Part shown: one piece after another, positions 15,815 through 24,448 of the stretch | Numbering within the stretch: position 1 is the first letter of the stretch | Layout: each line of letters starts with the position of its first letter | Assembly (NCBI GenBank): GCA_016194705.1 | Contig: JACQAZ010000039.1 | Location: forward strand, 1 to 64,000 | DNA from: Elusimicrobiota bacterium | GTDB taxonomy: Bacteria > Elusimicrobiota > Elusimicrobia > UBA1565 > UBA9628 | Reading direction: 5' to 3' | DNA length: 64,000 nucleotides | Translations under genes and position numbers: made by a program | The notes under the pieces: generated by a model | The model's database searches: none | What the model was told of the DNA's origin: nothing | What the model saw: the letters and a program-made list of their open reading frames with translations, nothing else

Positions 15815-16114
15815 ATGGCGGAAGGCAGAGAGGCGTTGGGGCTGGTCGAGACCAAGGGATTTGTCGGCATGATCGAAGCGTCCGACGCGATGGCCAAAGC
15901 GGCCAAGGTCCGGCTCTTGGGCTACGAGAAGGTGGGCTCGGGATTGGTGACCACTCTGTGCCGGGGCGAGGTGGGCGCCGTGCGCGCCGCCGTCGACGCG
16001 GCCGCCGCGGCCGCCCAGAAGGTCGGAGAATTGGTCTCGGTGCACGTGATCCCGCGGCCCCACGACGACCTCGAGAAGTACCTCGACCAGATCTCGATCA
16101 AGGTCGGCAAGTAG
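15815..16114 (+). CDS. BMC-H shell protein, second copy
   Basis: A 99-residue single-BMC-domain shell protein, [19 protein letters not shown] to [14 protein letters not shown]. The pore-loop segment reads EKVGSG, as in PduA. It is very similar to the protein encoded at 10015 over the domain, and differs in its tail. The ribosome-binding site is GGGGGAG seven bases before the ATG. Confidence 0.95.
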   Translation: MAEGREALGLVETKGFVGMIEASDAMAKAAKVRLLGYEKVGSGLVTTLCRGEVGAVRAAVDAAAAAAQKVGELVSVHVIPRPHDDLEKYLDQISIKVGK

Positions 16115-16138
16115 CGTCCTCGGGGCGACGCCCCAAGC

Positions 16139-16396
16139 ATGTTCACCCGCGACGATCTCATCGATCTCATCGTCAGTCATCTCCGTCCCCATGACGGGGC
16201 CCGGGTCGCGCCACTTAAGGAAAAGTGTTACCCTGATAGCATGCTCCCGAAAGGGAGAATTTTCCTCTCCGAGCACGAAATCAAAAAGAGGTTGACGGGC
16301 TCGGCGCAACACCTTACAATACCTAAAGAAGCCATTATCAGCCCCCTGGCTTTGGACTGGCTGGTGCTCAGGGGAGTCAAAATCATCCGGGAATAG
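16139..16396 (+). CDS. Small EutT-N-like microcompartment-associated protein
   Basis: An 85-residue protein, last gene of the operon. Residues 1-15 (FTRDDLIDLIVSHLR) form an amphipathic helix like the other encapsulation peptides. The C-terminal part (LTIPKEAIISPLALDWLVLRG) resembles the short segment at the start of EutT-type proteins (pattern: Pro, Ser/Thr-Pro, Ala, then a helix, then a hydrophobic strand). No adenosyltransferase domain follows. A small GGGGC-GAC-GCCCC hairpin precedes the start. Function unknown; a lumenal scaffold or cargo accessory is my inference. Confidence 0.55.
   Translation: MFTRDDLIDLIVSHLRPHDGARVAPLKEKCYPDSMLPKGRIFLSEHEIKKRLTGSAQHLTIPKEAIISPLALDWLVLRGVKIIRE
16292..16320 (+). 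promoter_or_regulatory. Internal promoter for pilT
   Basis: TTGACG (16292-16297), a 17-bp spacer and TACAAT (16315-16320) lie inside the preceding small gene, about 84 bp before pilT. This may separate pilus expression from the microcompartment operon. Confidence 0.6.
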
Positions 16397-16403
16397 GGAG
16401 TCT

Positions 16404-17492
16404 ATGGCTATCGACGTCAACAACCTGCTCAAACTGATGGTCCAGAGGGAAATCTCCGACATCCATTTCAAGGCCGATTCCGTGCCGGCCCTGCGTCTGC
16501 ACGGGTCCATGGTACTAGCGGCCAACCTGCCCAAGCTCTCCGCCGAGGACATCAAGGCAATGGCCTACCAGCTGATGACCGAGGAGCACAAAAAAGAGTT
16601 CGAGAAGGAGTGGGAGCTCGACCTGGCCTACAGCCTCGAGGGTGTGTCGCGCTTCCGCGTCAATGTCTTCATGCAGAAGCGCACCTTGGGCCTGTCCCTG
16701 CGCGTGGTGCCCGTCAAGCTGCGCACCTTCGAGGAACTCAACCTCCCCTCGGAGCTTCTCAAAAAGCTCGCCCAGGAATCGCGCGGCCTCATTCTGTTCG
16801 CCGGGATCACCGGGGCCGGAAAGACCACGATGATGAACTCGTTCGTGCATTACCTCAACAACAACTTCCAGTACCGGATGATCACCATCGAGGATCCCAT
16901 CGAGTACTATCACGTCGACGCCAAGTCGACGATCATCCAGCGCGAGGTCGGCCACGACACCAAGACCTTCGGCGCGGCGATGAAGCACATCCTGCGCCAG
17001 GACCCCGACGTGGTCGTCGTAGGCGAGATGCGCGACTTGGAGACGATGCAGGCCGCGATCCAAGCCGCCGAGACCGGGCACCTCGTGCTTTCGACGATCC
17101 ATACGATGGACGCCGTGGCGACCTTCGACCGCATCGTCGACGCCCATCCCGCGCATCAGCACAACCAGGTGCGCCAGCAGCTGGCTAACTGTCTCAAAGG
17201 CATCGTCGGACAGCGGCTTCTGCCGTCGAAGGATGGGAAATCCCGATTCCCCGCCAACGAGATCCTAATCAACAACACTTTGGTGCGCGCCCATCTGCTC
17301 GAGGGCAAGCTGGCGGAGGTCTACAAGGTCCTCGAGAAGGGCTCGTACTACGGCATGCAGTCCTTCGACCAGGACATCCTGCGCTTGTTCACGGAAGGAA
17401 AGATCGAGTCCAAGGTCGCCATCGACAGCTCGACGACCCCGCAGGACCTGGCGCTCAAGATACAAGGCCTTTCGGCGGGCGCGACCGTGTAG
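16404..17492 (+). CDS. pilT: Type IV pilus retraction ATPase PilT
   Basis: A hexameric cytoplasmic ATPase that depolymerises type IV pili for twitching motility. It has 362 residues. The Walker A loop GITGAGKTT is at 134-142; the Asp box (TIEDPIEYYH), Walker B (VVVVGEMRDLETM) and His box (HLVLSTIHTMDA) follow in order. The C-terminal region around SFDQDILRLFTEGKI is typical of PilT. No pilin or assembly genes are nearby; instead it leads into a DnaA-like protein and a sensor kinase, so these may regulate or position the retraction motor. Confidence 0.95.
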   Translation: MAIDVNNLLKLMVQREISDIHFKADSVPALRLHGSMVLAANLPKLSAEDIKAMAYQLMTEEHKKEFEKEWELDLAYSLEGVSRFRVNVFMQKRTLGLSLRVVPVKLRTFEELNLPSELLKKLAQESRGLILFAGITGAGKTTMMNSFVHYLNNNFQYRMITIEDPIEYYHVDAKSTIIQREVGHDTKTFGAAMKHILRQDPDVVVVGEMRDLETMQAAIQAAETGHLVLSTIHTMDAVATFDRIVDAHPAHQHNQVRQQLANCLKGIVGQRLLPSKDGKSRFPANEILINNTLVRAHLLEGKLAEVYKVLEKGSYYGMQSFDQDILRLFTEGKIESKVAIDSSTTPQDLALKIQGLSAGATV

Positions 17493-17495
17493 CAC

Positions 17496-18566
17496 ATGGC
17501 TGAGGAGCAGCGCGGAGACGAAATTCAGGACATCTTGTCGGATCTGGACAACATCCTATCCGACATCTCGACCCCTGTCTCCGACGCCGCCGTCGCCGAC
17601 GCGCTCAACGCGGCAGCGCCGCCCGCGGTCGGAATCCCCAAGCCCGAGGCGGCGGCCCCTCCGGCGCTGAAGGCCCCGATGCCGGCACCCAAGCCTGCCG
17701 CCGCGCAGGTTCCCGCGGCGCCGCCGCCCAGGCCGGCGCCCGTCATTAAGGCGGCTCCTGCTGCGCCGGCTCCGGCGGTCTCATTGGCTCCGCCGCCGGC
17801 CCCCGCTCCGGCCAGGCCGGCCCAGCCCGCTCCGGCCATGTCGTTGACGCCGCCGCCGACCCTCAAGCCGGCGCCCGCAGCACCGCCTGCGGCGGCGAAG
17901 CCTCCCGCGCCGGCCCCGGCGGCGGCTCCGCCTGCGGGCTTGAGCATCGAGCTCGGGACCCGGCCCGCCGTCGCTCCCGCGGCGAAGAAGCCCGAGCCGG
18001 CCAATCCCGCGCCCGCCAAGCCAGGGCTCGCTTCGCGTCCGCCGCTGGAGATCAAAGCCGAGACCCCCGGGGGCCCGTCGAATCCGACGCCGACTGCAGC
18101 GCCTCCCAAAGCCGTGCCGGCGTCCCCGGCCGCTCCTGCGCCGGCGGCCGCCCCGCCCTTGCCGGGCGGCGACGACATCCCGGACAAGACCCCCAAGGAG
18201 CAGATCCGCAGAGTCGCCTTTCTGTATACGGCCGAGCATGCCGCGAAGAAGGACGTGCTCGCCAAGTTCATGGCTTCGTCCGCCCAGACCATTTCCAAGA
18301 AGCCGCTCTACCTGCGCCGGGTGCTCTTCGAGGAGGTCGGCGCGAACTCGGACGGCAAAGGCATCCTCGGCCGCGTGGAAAGCCTCAAGGCGGTCGCGGT
18401 GCTGGGCATCCTCGAAGGCCTGCCCGAGAGCAAGACCCGGGAGCTCACCGAAGTGTTCTCGGGAGCGGGAATCCTTTTCCGCGCGGTCGGCCCGGACGAG
18501 GTCCAGAAACGCTCCATAGCGGTCGACATCATCGTCGACATGATGCTCCTCAACGCCGAATCCTGA
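17496..18566 (+). CDS. Ala/Pro-rich protein with a conserved C-terminal domain
   Basis: A 356-residue protein of unknown function. Residues 1-35 are acidic and helical (EIQDILSDLDNILSDI). Residues 40-225 are a low-complexity Ala/Pro linker. Residues 230-356 look folded: TPKEQIRRVAFLYTAEHAAKK, LYLRRVLFEEVG, then alternating strands and helices. It follows pilT by 3 bp and overlaps the next gene by one base. The linker design suggests a scaffold that tethers two domains, perhaps at the pilus pole. Confidence 0.6.
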   Translation: MAEEQRGDEIQDILSDLDNILSDISTPVSDAAVADALNAAAPPAVGIPKPEAAAPPALKAPMPAPKPAAAQVPAAPPPRPAPVIKAAPAAPAPAVSLAPPPAPAPARPAQPAPAMSLTPPPTLKPAPAAPPAAAKPPAPAPAAAPPAGLSIELGTRPAVAPAAKKPEPANPAPAKPGLASRPPLEIKAETPGGPSNPTPTAAPPKAVPASPAAPAPAAAPPLPGGDDIPDKTPKEQIRRVAFLYTAEHAAKKDVLAKFMASSAQTISKKPLYLRRVLFEEVGANSDGKGILGRVESLKAVAVLGILEGLPESKTRELTEVFSGAGILFRAVGPDEVQKRSIAVDIIVDMMLLNAES

Positions 18567-20416
18567 TGGAAAAGTGGGCGATCCGACCTGATCCGAGCCC
18601 CTTCGACCCCGGCCGGCACGTTTTGCTGGTAAAGGGGGACATGAAGGACATCAGCGCGATCCTGCGCAAGTTCGGGGCCATCTGCGGCCGCCCCGCCGCG
18701 ACGGCAAGCCCAGATGGCTTCAACTACACCTTGCTGCTTCACGGCATGACCCAGCTCGGCATCGAGCGCATGAGCGCCGCGCTCAACGAGATGAGCGGGG
18801 AGACGATCCCGGCCCTGCCAGCGGCCCCCGCGCGCCCCGTGACGCCTCCGCCGGTTCCGATCACGCCGCCGCCCGAGCCCATCGCGGCGCTGCCGCCGGC
18901 TCCCGCGCCGGGACTGGAGCTTTCCGCGCCATCGATCGACCGGTCCGCGCTGCCCGCCGACGAATCCCAGATGGCGCCCCCGCCGCCGGCGGCCTTCGAG
19001 CCGCCCAAACCCTCCGAGCTGGTCTCCTTGGCTCCGCCGCCCGTGCTCCCGCCGCCGCCGGTGCTGCCGCCTCCGGTCCCCGAGATCTCGCTCCCCCGCG
19101 GCGGCGACGCCGCTCCCGCGGTCATGCCCGCCGGCGACGCTCCGGTGCTTCCCCCGCCCGCGCCGGCGATCCCGCCGCCCGCGGCGGCGCCCGTCATGGC
19201 TCCCCCCAAGCCGCTGTGGGGCCTGCTCACGGCGCCCAATCCCGCTCGCACCTTCGACACCTTGCTCGTGGGCCCCTTCAACCGCTTCGCCCACGCGGCC
19301 GCGACCTCGGTCGTCGGCTCGCCGGGCAGCATGTACAATCCCTTGTTCCTCTACGGCGCCTCCGCCGTGGGCAAGAGCCACGTGGCCGACGCCATCGCCC
19401 GCGGACTGGCGCCGTCTCTGCTGGAGGAGGGCGTCGTCGTGACCTCCGGGGCGAAGCTCTCACGCGCCGTGTCGGCCGCGCTGGCCGACGGCCGCTTCGC
19501 CGAGCTCGAGCAGTACCTCACGGGGCGCAAGGCGCTCATCGTCGACGACATCCACCTCCTGGCGGTGACGGAGGCCAACCGGCCGCATCTGGCCAGGGTC
19601 TTCGAGTTGTTTTTCAGCAGAAGTCTTCAGGTCGTCCTGACCTCGATCTATCCGCCGCGGGCGCTGGGAGCCCTGGAAGAGGCGCTCAAGATTTCGCTGG
19701 GGAAAGGCTGGTCGGTGGACCTCAAGGTCCCCGGCCTCTCGGTCCAGCTCGAGCTCATACAGACCTACTTCGACCAGAACGGCGTGCTGATGACCACCGA
19801 CATCTCCAAGGTCTTCCACGAGAGGATGGGCGGCAATTTCGCCGACTGGAGGCGCTGGTGCCGCCGCATGCGGGGCATGGTCCGCCTGACCCAGAACGCC
19901 GGGCAATCACCGAAGGTCGAGGAGCTGGTTTCCGTTCTATTCGATCCGGGGGTGGCGGCGGGAAGCCCCGAGATGCCGACGCCCCAGGACCTCGAGGCGG
20001 CCAAGGGCTACGCCGCGCCGCCTCCCGACGCCTCGGCGCTCAACCTGGCCGTGCTGCTGCCCAAGGGACAAGAGGCCATGGGAGCCTGGGTCGTCTCCCG
20101 CTTTCACGAGGCGGGCCGGCAGTTTCAGATCCCGGTGTCCTACCGGCAGGTGCTGCTCGACTTCTACGACGCGGGCCAGCCCTTCGGCGTACCCTTTCAA
20201 ATCGGCGAGGCCTGCCTGCGCGCGGGAGCCCAGGCCGCGCTGATCATCGGGCCTCCGGCCGACAGCGGTCTGGCTCCGCGCGCCGCCGAGTTCTCGCACG
20301 CCGTGGGCCACATCTTGGAGAGCCTCGACATCAGCATGGCCTCGGTCCCGCACAACGGAACGACGTCGCCGCACCAATTCATGAGAGCGCACCTCGACTT
20401 CATTCCCGGCGCATGA
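18566..20416 (+). CDS. DnaA-like AAA+ protein with long Pro-rich linker
   Basis: A 616-residue protein. Residues 1-75 are a small alpha/beta domain, 80-215 an Ala/Pro linker, and 220-430 an AAA+ domain closely resembling DnaA/Hda: FDTLLVGPFNRFAHAAA, then YNPLFLYGASAVGKSH (Walker A at 264-271) and ALIVDDIHLL (Walker B near 324-329). The rest (about 475-616) is an unfamiliar domain. I see no DnaA-type DnaA-box-binding helix-turn-helix, so it is not the replication initiator. It lies between pilT and a sensor kinase, suggesting a signalling or localisation role. Confidence 0.75.
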   Translation: MEKWAIRPDPSPFDPGRHVLLVKGDMKDISAILRKFGAICGRPAATASPDGFNYTLLLHGMTQLGIERMSAALNEMSGETIPALPAAPARPVTPPPVPITPPPEPIAALPPAPAPGLELSAPSIDRSALPADESQMAPPPPAAFEPPKPSELVSLAPPPVLPPPPVLPPPVPEISLPRGGDAAPAVMPAGDAPVLPPPAPAIPPPAAAPVMAPPKPLWGLLTAPNPARTFDTLLVGPFNRFAHAAATSVVGSPGSMYNPLFLYGASAVGKSHVADAIARGLAPSLLEEGVVVTSGAKLSRAVSAALADGRFAELEQYLTGRKALIVDDIHLLAVTEANRPHLARVFELFFSRSLQVVLTSIYPPRALGALEEALKISLGKGWSVDLKVPGLSVQLELIQTYFDQNGVLMTTDISKVFHERMGGNFADWRRWCRRMRGMVRLTQNAGQSPKVEELVSVLFDPGVAAGSPEMPTPQDLEAAKGYAAPPPDASALNLAVLLPKGQEAMGAWVVSRFHEAGRQFQIPVSYRQVLLDFYDAGQPFGVPFQIGEACLRAGAQAALIIGPPADSGLAPRAAEFSHAVGHILESLDISMASVPHNGTTSPHQFMRAHLDFIPGA

Positions 20417-21813
20417 GCGAGCTCTCCGCGACCGCCACCTTTGTCCTGCTCGCCGTCACCGCCGCTTTCGCGGCCTTCGCGGCCTATTGGTACCTGCGGT
20501 TCGAGCGAGTCCTGCCCCTCGAGCGCCAGCTGCGCAGGTTGGGCGAGAAAGCCGAGGGCCTCAGGCGCTTCTCGATCCGCAAATCCCGCGAGGCCAAGAC
20601 CCTCGTCGACGTCGCCGCGACGGTCACCCATGATCGGCAGACCCAATCCGCTCTGGGCGCGGTGGTCGCGATCATCGCGCGCTACCTCGAGGCGGACATG
20701 GTGGCCTTCCTGCTGGCCGACGAAGCCACGGGCGAGCTCGTGGTGCAGCCCGGGGCCTACGGCCTTGCCAGCGAGGAGCTGCTCTACCGGGTCCCGCTGA
20801 CCGACGAAGCCTCCTCGTCGGTCCGGGTCTTCAAGAACGGTGAGAGCTTTCTAGCGGGCGACGCGCAGAACGATCCGGGCACGATCGCCCGGTACGCCCG
20901 GCTTTGGAAGATCCATTCTCTGATGACGGTCCCGATCGCGACCGAGAGCCGGACCTTGGGCGTGCTGCGGGTGGGCAGCTTCAAGCGGGACTTCTTCAAA
21001 AAGGAGCATTTGGACCTCCTTTCGGTCATCGCGGGGGAGACCGCGGTGATCGTGGAAACGGCGGTCCTCAACAGAAAGCTCAGTCGGACGGCGGAACAAT
21101 TAGGGGCCCTCAATCGTATGAAAGATGACTTCGTTTCGCTGGTCAGCCATGAGTTCAAGACGCCGCTGACCACGATCATGGGGTTCATTACGGTGATGCT
21201 GGACGGAGACACGGGGGAGCTTACGGATCAACAGAGGAAATTCTTGAACGTGACCAAGACGGCCGTCAAACGCCTGGAGTATCTCGTCACCGAGCTCTTG
21301 GACTTGTCCAAGCTGGAGGCCGGCGCGCACATGGAGCTGCGCCCGCTCAATCTGGCCGACCTGCTGCGCGCCAGCGTCGAGCGCCAGCGAGGCGGCGCCG
21401 AGATCGCGGGCAAGACGATCATCTGCGAGCTGCCGGAAGCGGTCCCCTGGGCGATGGGCGACGAGCGGTGGCTGACCTTGGTCGTCGACAACCTGCTCTC
21501 GAATGCCGTCAAGTTCACCCGCCCGGGCGGGCGCGTGAACGCGTCGCTGGCCGACAAGGGCGACTTCGTCATGGTCTGCGTGGCCGACGACGGGCTCGGC
21601 ATACCGGCCGAGGATCGGGAGCACATCTTCGAGAAGTTCTACCGGGCGCGCAACGCGGCACAGGGCGGGGCCGGCACCGGCCTGGGCCTGGCGATTGCGC
21701 GCGACATCGTCCTCAAGCACGGCGGCAAAATCTGGTTCGAATCCGAGACAGGGAAGGGCACCAAGTTCTGCTTCGTCGTCTCGACCTCGCGTCAGCGGGA
21801 GGCCGTGCTGTGA
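20413..21813 (+). CDS. GAF-domain sensor histidine kinase
   Basis: A 466-residue membrane kinase. One N-terminal helix (residues 5-27) anchors it; a coiled coil leads into a GAF domain (about 75-215). HisKA carries the phosphorylated His246 in VSHEFKTPL, and the HATPase domain has N (DNLLSNAVKF), G1 (DDGLGIPAEDR), F (IFEKFYR) and G2 (GTGLGLAIARDI) boxes. I chose the ATG at 20413 (ATGA overlap). No response regulator is encoded beside it. It probably acts with the two preceding genes on pilus behaviour, by inference from position. Confidence 0.92.
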   Translation: MSELSATATFVLLAVTAAFAAFAAYWYLRFERVLPLERQLRRLGEKAEGLRRFSIRKSREAKTLVDVAATVTHDRQTQSALGAVVAIIARYLEADMVAFLLADEATGELVVQPGAYGLASEELLYRVPLTDEASSSVRVFKNGESFLAGDAQNDPGTIARYARLWKIHSLMTVPIATESRTLGVLRVGSFKRDFFKKEHLDLLSVIAGETAVIVETAVLNRKLSRTAEQLGALNRMKDDFVSLVSHEFKTPLTTIMGFITVMLDGDTGELTDQQRKFLNVTKTAVKRLEYLVTELLDLSKLEAGAHMELRPLNLADLLRASVERQRGGAEIAGKTIICELPEAVPWAMGDERWLTLVVDNLLSNAVKFTRPGGRVNASLADKGDFVMVCVADDGLGIPAEDREHIFEKFYRARNAAQGGAGTGLGLAIARDIVLKHGGKIWFESETGKGTKFCFVVSTSRQREAVL

Positions 21814-22898
21814 GGCGCCCCCTGGCGCTGCTGCTGGCCCTCGGGGCGCTCTCGGCGTGCGCCGAAGCCAGGCTCAAGCCCGGCGCCTACAAGTCCGGCC
21901 TGGTCGTCGAAGCGCAGGCCCCTTCCGTCGACGCCGGGCGGCGCAAGGCCGTCGAGAGCCTCTTCGAACTCTACCTCTCGAGCCCCGCGCGCTCCGGAGA
22001 AGCCGCGCGCTTGGAGGAGCGGATCCTTTCCCGCGCCGCAGTCTTCGTGCCGCGCTTGAAGGTCGTCTCGCCTCCCGCCGCGGCGCCCGTGAGCCTGCAC
22101 GCCCTGGTCTCGACCGAGAAGCTCTCCCGCGAGCTCGACGGGCTCGGCTTGGTCCGGCCCGCGGGAGTGGCCGGCAAGCCGCGCGTGCTGCTCTCGCTTG
22201 CCGAATCTGGCCTCGGCGCCGGGACCGACGTGGGGACGGCATCGGACTCTCTTCGGCGCGTGCTCATGGAGCGAGGCTACGATGTGGTCGATTTCAGCGA
22301 TCATGCCAACCCGGAAGTCCGCAAGACCGCCGGAGAATCCGAGGCCTTCGCCGAGGCGCGCAAGCTTCGCGCCGGCGTCGTCGTCACGGGCTCGGCTCGC
22401 TCGGCCTCCATGGGTGACCCGAGGCTGGCGGAGTATAAGCCCTTCTCCGCGAGGGTCGCGCTCAAGGCGGCGTCGGTGCCCGGAGGGGAGATCATCGCCG
22501 AGTTCTCCTCGGAGGCGACCGCGGTGGACTCGGCCGCCGCAGGGGCCGCCTCCCGGGCCCTGGCCGACGCGGGCGGCATCGCGGCGGTGAAGCTGCGCGA
22601 GGCTCTCGCCGGCCATTTCCGCGAAAGGACCGAGATGTCGGTGCTCTTCTTGGGCCTCGGCGACCTCGAGCGCGCCAAGACGCTGCTGGCCGACCTCAGG
22701 GCCCGGCCCGAGATCGTGGCCGCGGCCCTGGACTCGATGATCGGCGAGGACGTCAAGGTGCGCGTCTTCGTCGAGAACGGCTCGGCCGACGAGCTCGCGG
22801 CCGCCCTGCTGCGCATGCCGAGCTACGCCTTCAACGTCCGCTCGGTGGAGGCGGACTATCATTACCTGGAGCTGGAGGCGGCCTCGCATGCTTTCTAG
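21810..22898 (+). CDS. Lipoprotein with CsgG/FlgT-like middle domain
   Basis: A 362-residue protein from the GTG at 21810, overlapping the kinase stop. The signal sequence ends in the lipobox LSAC, so it is lipidated. The middle domain (about 115-250) has the strand-helix pattern of periplasmic proteins such as CsgG or the flagellar T protein: RVLLSLAESG, SLRRVLMERGYDVVDF, ARKLRAGVVVTGSA. A C-terminal repeat follows (LFLGLGDLERAKTLLADL and a matching segment). I infer an envelope assembly or secretion accessory. Confidence 0.6.
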   Translation: MRRPLALLLALGALSACAEARLKPGAYKSGLVVEAQAPSVDAGRRKAVESLFELYLSSPARSGEAARLEERILSRAAVFVPRLKVVSPPAAAPVSLHALVSTEKLSRELDGLGLVRPAGVAGKPRVLLSLAESGLGAGTDVGTASDSLRRVLMERGYDVVDFSDHANPEVRKTAGESEAFAEARKLRAGVVVTGSARSASMGDPRLAEYKPFSARVALKAASVPGGEIIAEFSSEATAVDSAAAGAASRALADAGGIAAVKLREALAGHFRERTEMSVLFLGLGDLERAKTLLADLRARPEIVAAALDSMIGEDVKVRVFVENGSADELAAALLRMPSYAFNVRSVEADYHYLELEAASHAF

Positions 22899-24417
22899 GG
22901 TCCACTCGGTGGGGGTTCGGGGCGTCGAGGGCTACCCGGTGCTCGTCGAGCTCGACCTGGCCAACGGCCTGCCCGGCTACACGACCGTCGGCCTGCCCGA
23001 CAGCGCGGTCCGCGAGTCGCGCGAGCGCGTGGTGGCCGCGGTCCGCAATTCCGGCTTCAAGATGCCGCCGCGGCGCATCACCGTCAATCTGGCACCGGCC
23101 CAGGCGCGCAAGGAGGGCACCCAGTTCGACCTGCCGATCGCGCTGGCGGTCCTCACGGCCTCCGGGCAGCTCCCCGGCCAAGACTGGCCGGGCCGCTACT
23201 GCTTCGTCGGCGAGCTGGCTCTCGACGGCGCCCTGCGCCCCGTGCGGGGCGTGCTGGCCATGGCCCTGGAGGCCAAGGCGCGCGGCTTCGAGGCCATCGT
23301 CGTGCCGGCCGAGAACGCCGACGAGGCCCGCGCCATCGGCCTCAAGACCTTCTCAGGTTCCTCTCTGCGCGAGGTCGCGGATTTCCTAAGCGGAGCCCGG
23401 CCCGGCCTCGACGCGGGCAGGCCCGCCCCGGCCTGTGTTTCCGACGCATACGGGGTCGATTTCAACGACGTCAAAGGGCAGGCCCTGGCCAAGCGCGCCT
23501 TGGAGATCGCGGCGGCGGGCGGCCACAACGTCCTGCTCATCGGCCCGCCCGGGGTCGGCAAGTCCATGCTCGCCCGCCGGCTCGTGACGATACTGCCGCC
23601 GCTGACTCACGGCGAGTCAGTGGAGGTCACGCGCGTGCACTCGGTGGGCTCCGGGCGCTGGACGGGGGGGCTCGTGCTGCGGCGGCCCTTCCGCGCCCCG
23701 CATCATACGGCCTCGACGGTCTCCTTGATCGGAGGTGGTCCCGCAGGCAGGCCGGGCGAGGCCTCGCTCGCCCACGGCGGCGTGCTGTTCCTCGACGAGC
23801 TCGCCGAATTCGGCCGCCAGGCTCTCGAGGCCCTGCGCCAGCCCTTGGAGGATTTCAAGGCCGTCGTCGCCCGGGCGCGGGAATCGGTCGAGTATCCGGC
23901 GCGCTTCCAGCTCGTCGCGGCCACCAATCCCTGCCCCTGCGGCTGGCGCGGCCACGCCCAGCGCGGCTGCGTCTGCACGCCCCCGGCGGTGCAAAATTAC
24001 CTCGGACGGCTCTCGGGCCCCTTGCTCGACCGCATCGATCTCCAAGTCGAGATGTCCGCGCTCGGCTTCGGGCAGTGGGCCGGGGACTCGCAGGCCGCGG
24101 AGAGTTCGGCCCAAATCCTTGAGCGGGTCTTGGCGGCCAGGCGCGTCCAGTCCGTTCGGCTGGGGCGACCCGATTTCGCGCTCAACGCCTACGTCGGTCC
24201 GCGGGACATCCGGGCGCAGTGCGAGCTCGACGCGGAGGGTTTGGAGCTGCTCGAGACCGCCGCGACGAGGTTCTCCTTGTCGGCGCGCAGCCTCGACCGG
24301 CTGCTGCGCGTCTCGCGCACGATCGCCGACTTGGGCGGCAGCCCCGGCGTGAGGGCGCACCATTTGAGCGAGGCGGTGCAGTACCGGAGCCTGGACCGGA
24401 GCCGGGCGCAGGCATGA
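22888..24417 (+). CDS. comM: ComM/YifB-type magnesium-chelatase-like AAA+ helicase
   Basis: A 509-residue protein: an N-terminal Lon-like/ChlI domain (LANGLPGYTTVGLPDSAVRE), a Walker A loop GPPGVGKS at 219-226, Walker B (VLFLDELAEF), the ATNPCPCG arginine-finger region and a C-terminal Mg-chelatase helical domain. In naturally competent bacteria ComM is a hexameric branch-migration helicase during integration of transformed DNA. With dprA downstream and pilT upstream, three transformation-linked genes occur within 11 kb. It overlaps the lipoprotein gene by 11 bp. Confidence 0.92.
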   Translation: MLSRVHSVGVRGVEGYPVLVELDLANGLPGYTTVGLPDSAVRESRERVVAAVRNSGFKMPPRRITVNLAPAQARKEGTQFDLPIALAVLTASGQLPGQDWPGRYCFVGELALDGALRPVRGVLAMALEAKARGFEAIVVPAENADEARAIGLKTFSGSSLREVADFLSGARPGLDAGRPAPACVSDAYGVDFNDVKGQALAKRALEIAAAGGHNVLLIGPPGVGKSMLARRLVTILPPLTHGESVEVTRVHSVGSGRWTGGLVLRRPFRAPHHTASTVSLIGGGPAGRPGEASLAHGGVLFLDELAEFGRQALEALRQPLEDFKAVVARARESVEYPARFQLVAATNPCPCGWRGHAQRGCVCTPPAVQNYLGRLSGPLLDRIDLQVEMSALGFGQWAGDSQAAESSAQILERVLAARRVQSVRLGRPDFALNAYVGPRDIRAQCELDAEGLELLETAATRFSLSARSLDRLLRVSRTIADLGGSPGVRAHHLSEAVQYRSLDRSRAQA

Positions 24418-24448
24418 TATCATGATGATGACAGGGGAGGACAAAGCT

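Noticed and set aside
8584..16396. Propanediol, ethanolamine, glycyl-radical or carboxysome microcompartment
   Set aside because: No diol dehydratase, ethanolamine lyase, glycyl-radical enzyme or RuBisCO is present; DeoC and RpiB define a different class.
18566..20416. Replication initiator DnaA
   Set aside because: The DnaA-type DNA-binding domain is missing, a long Pro-rich linker precedes the AAA+ core, and no dnaN, recF or origin features are adjacent.
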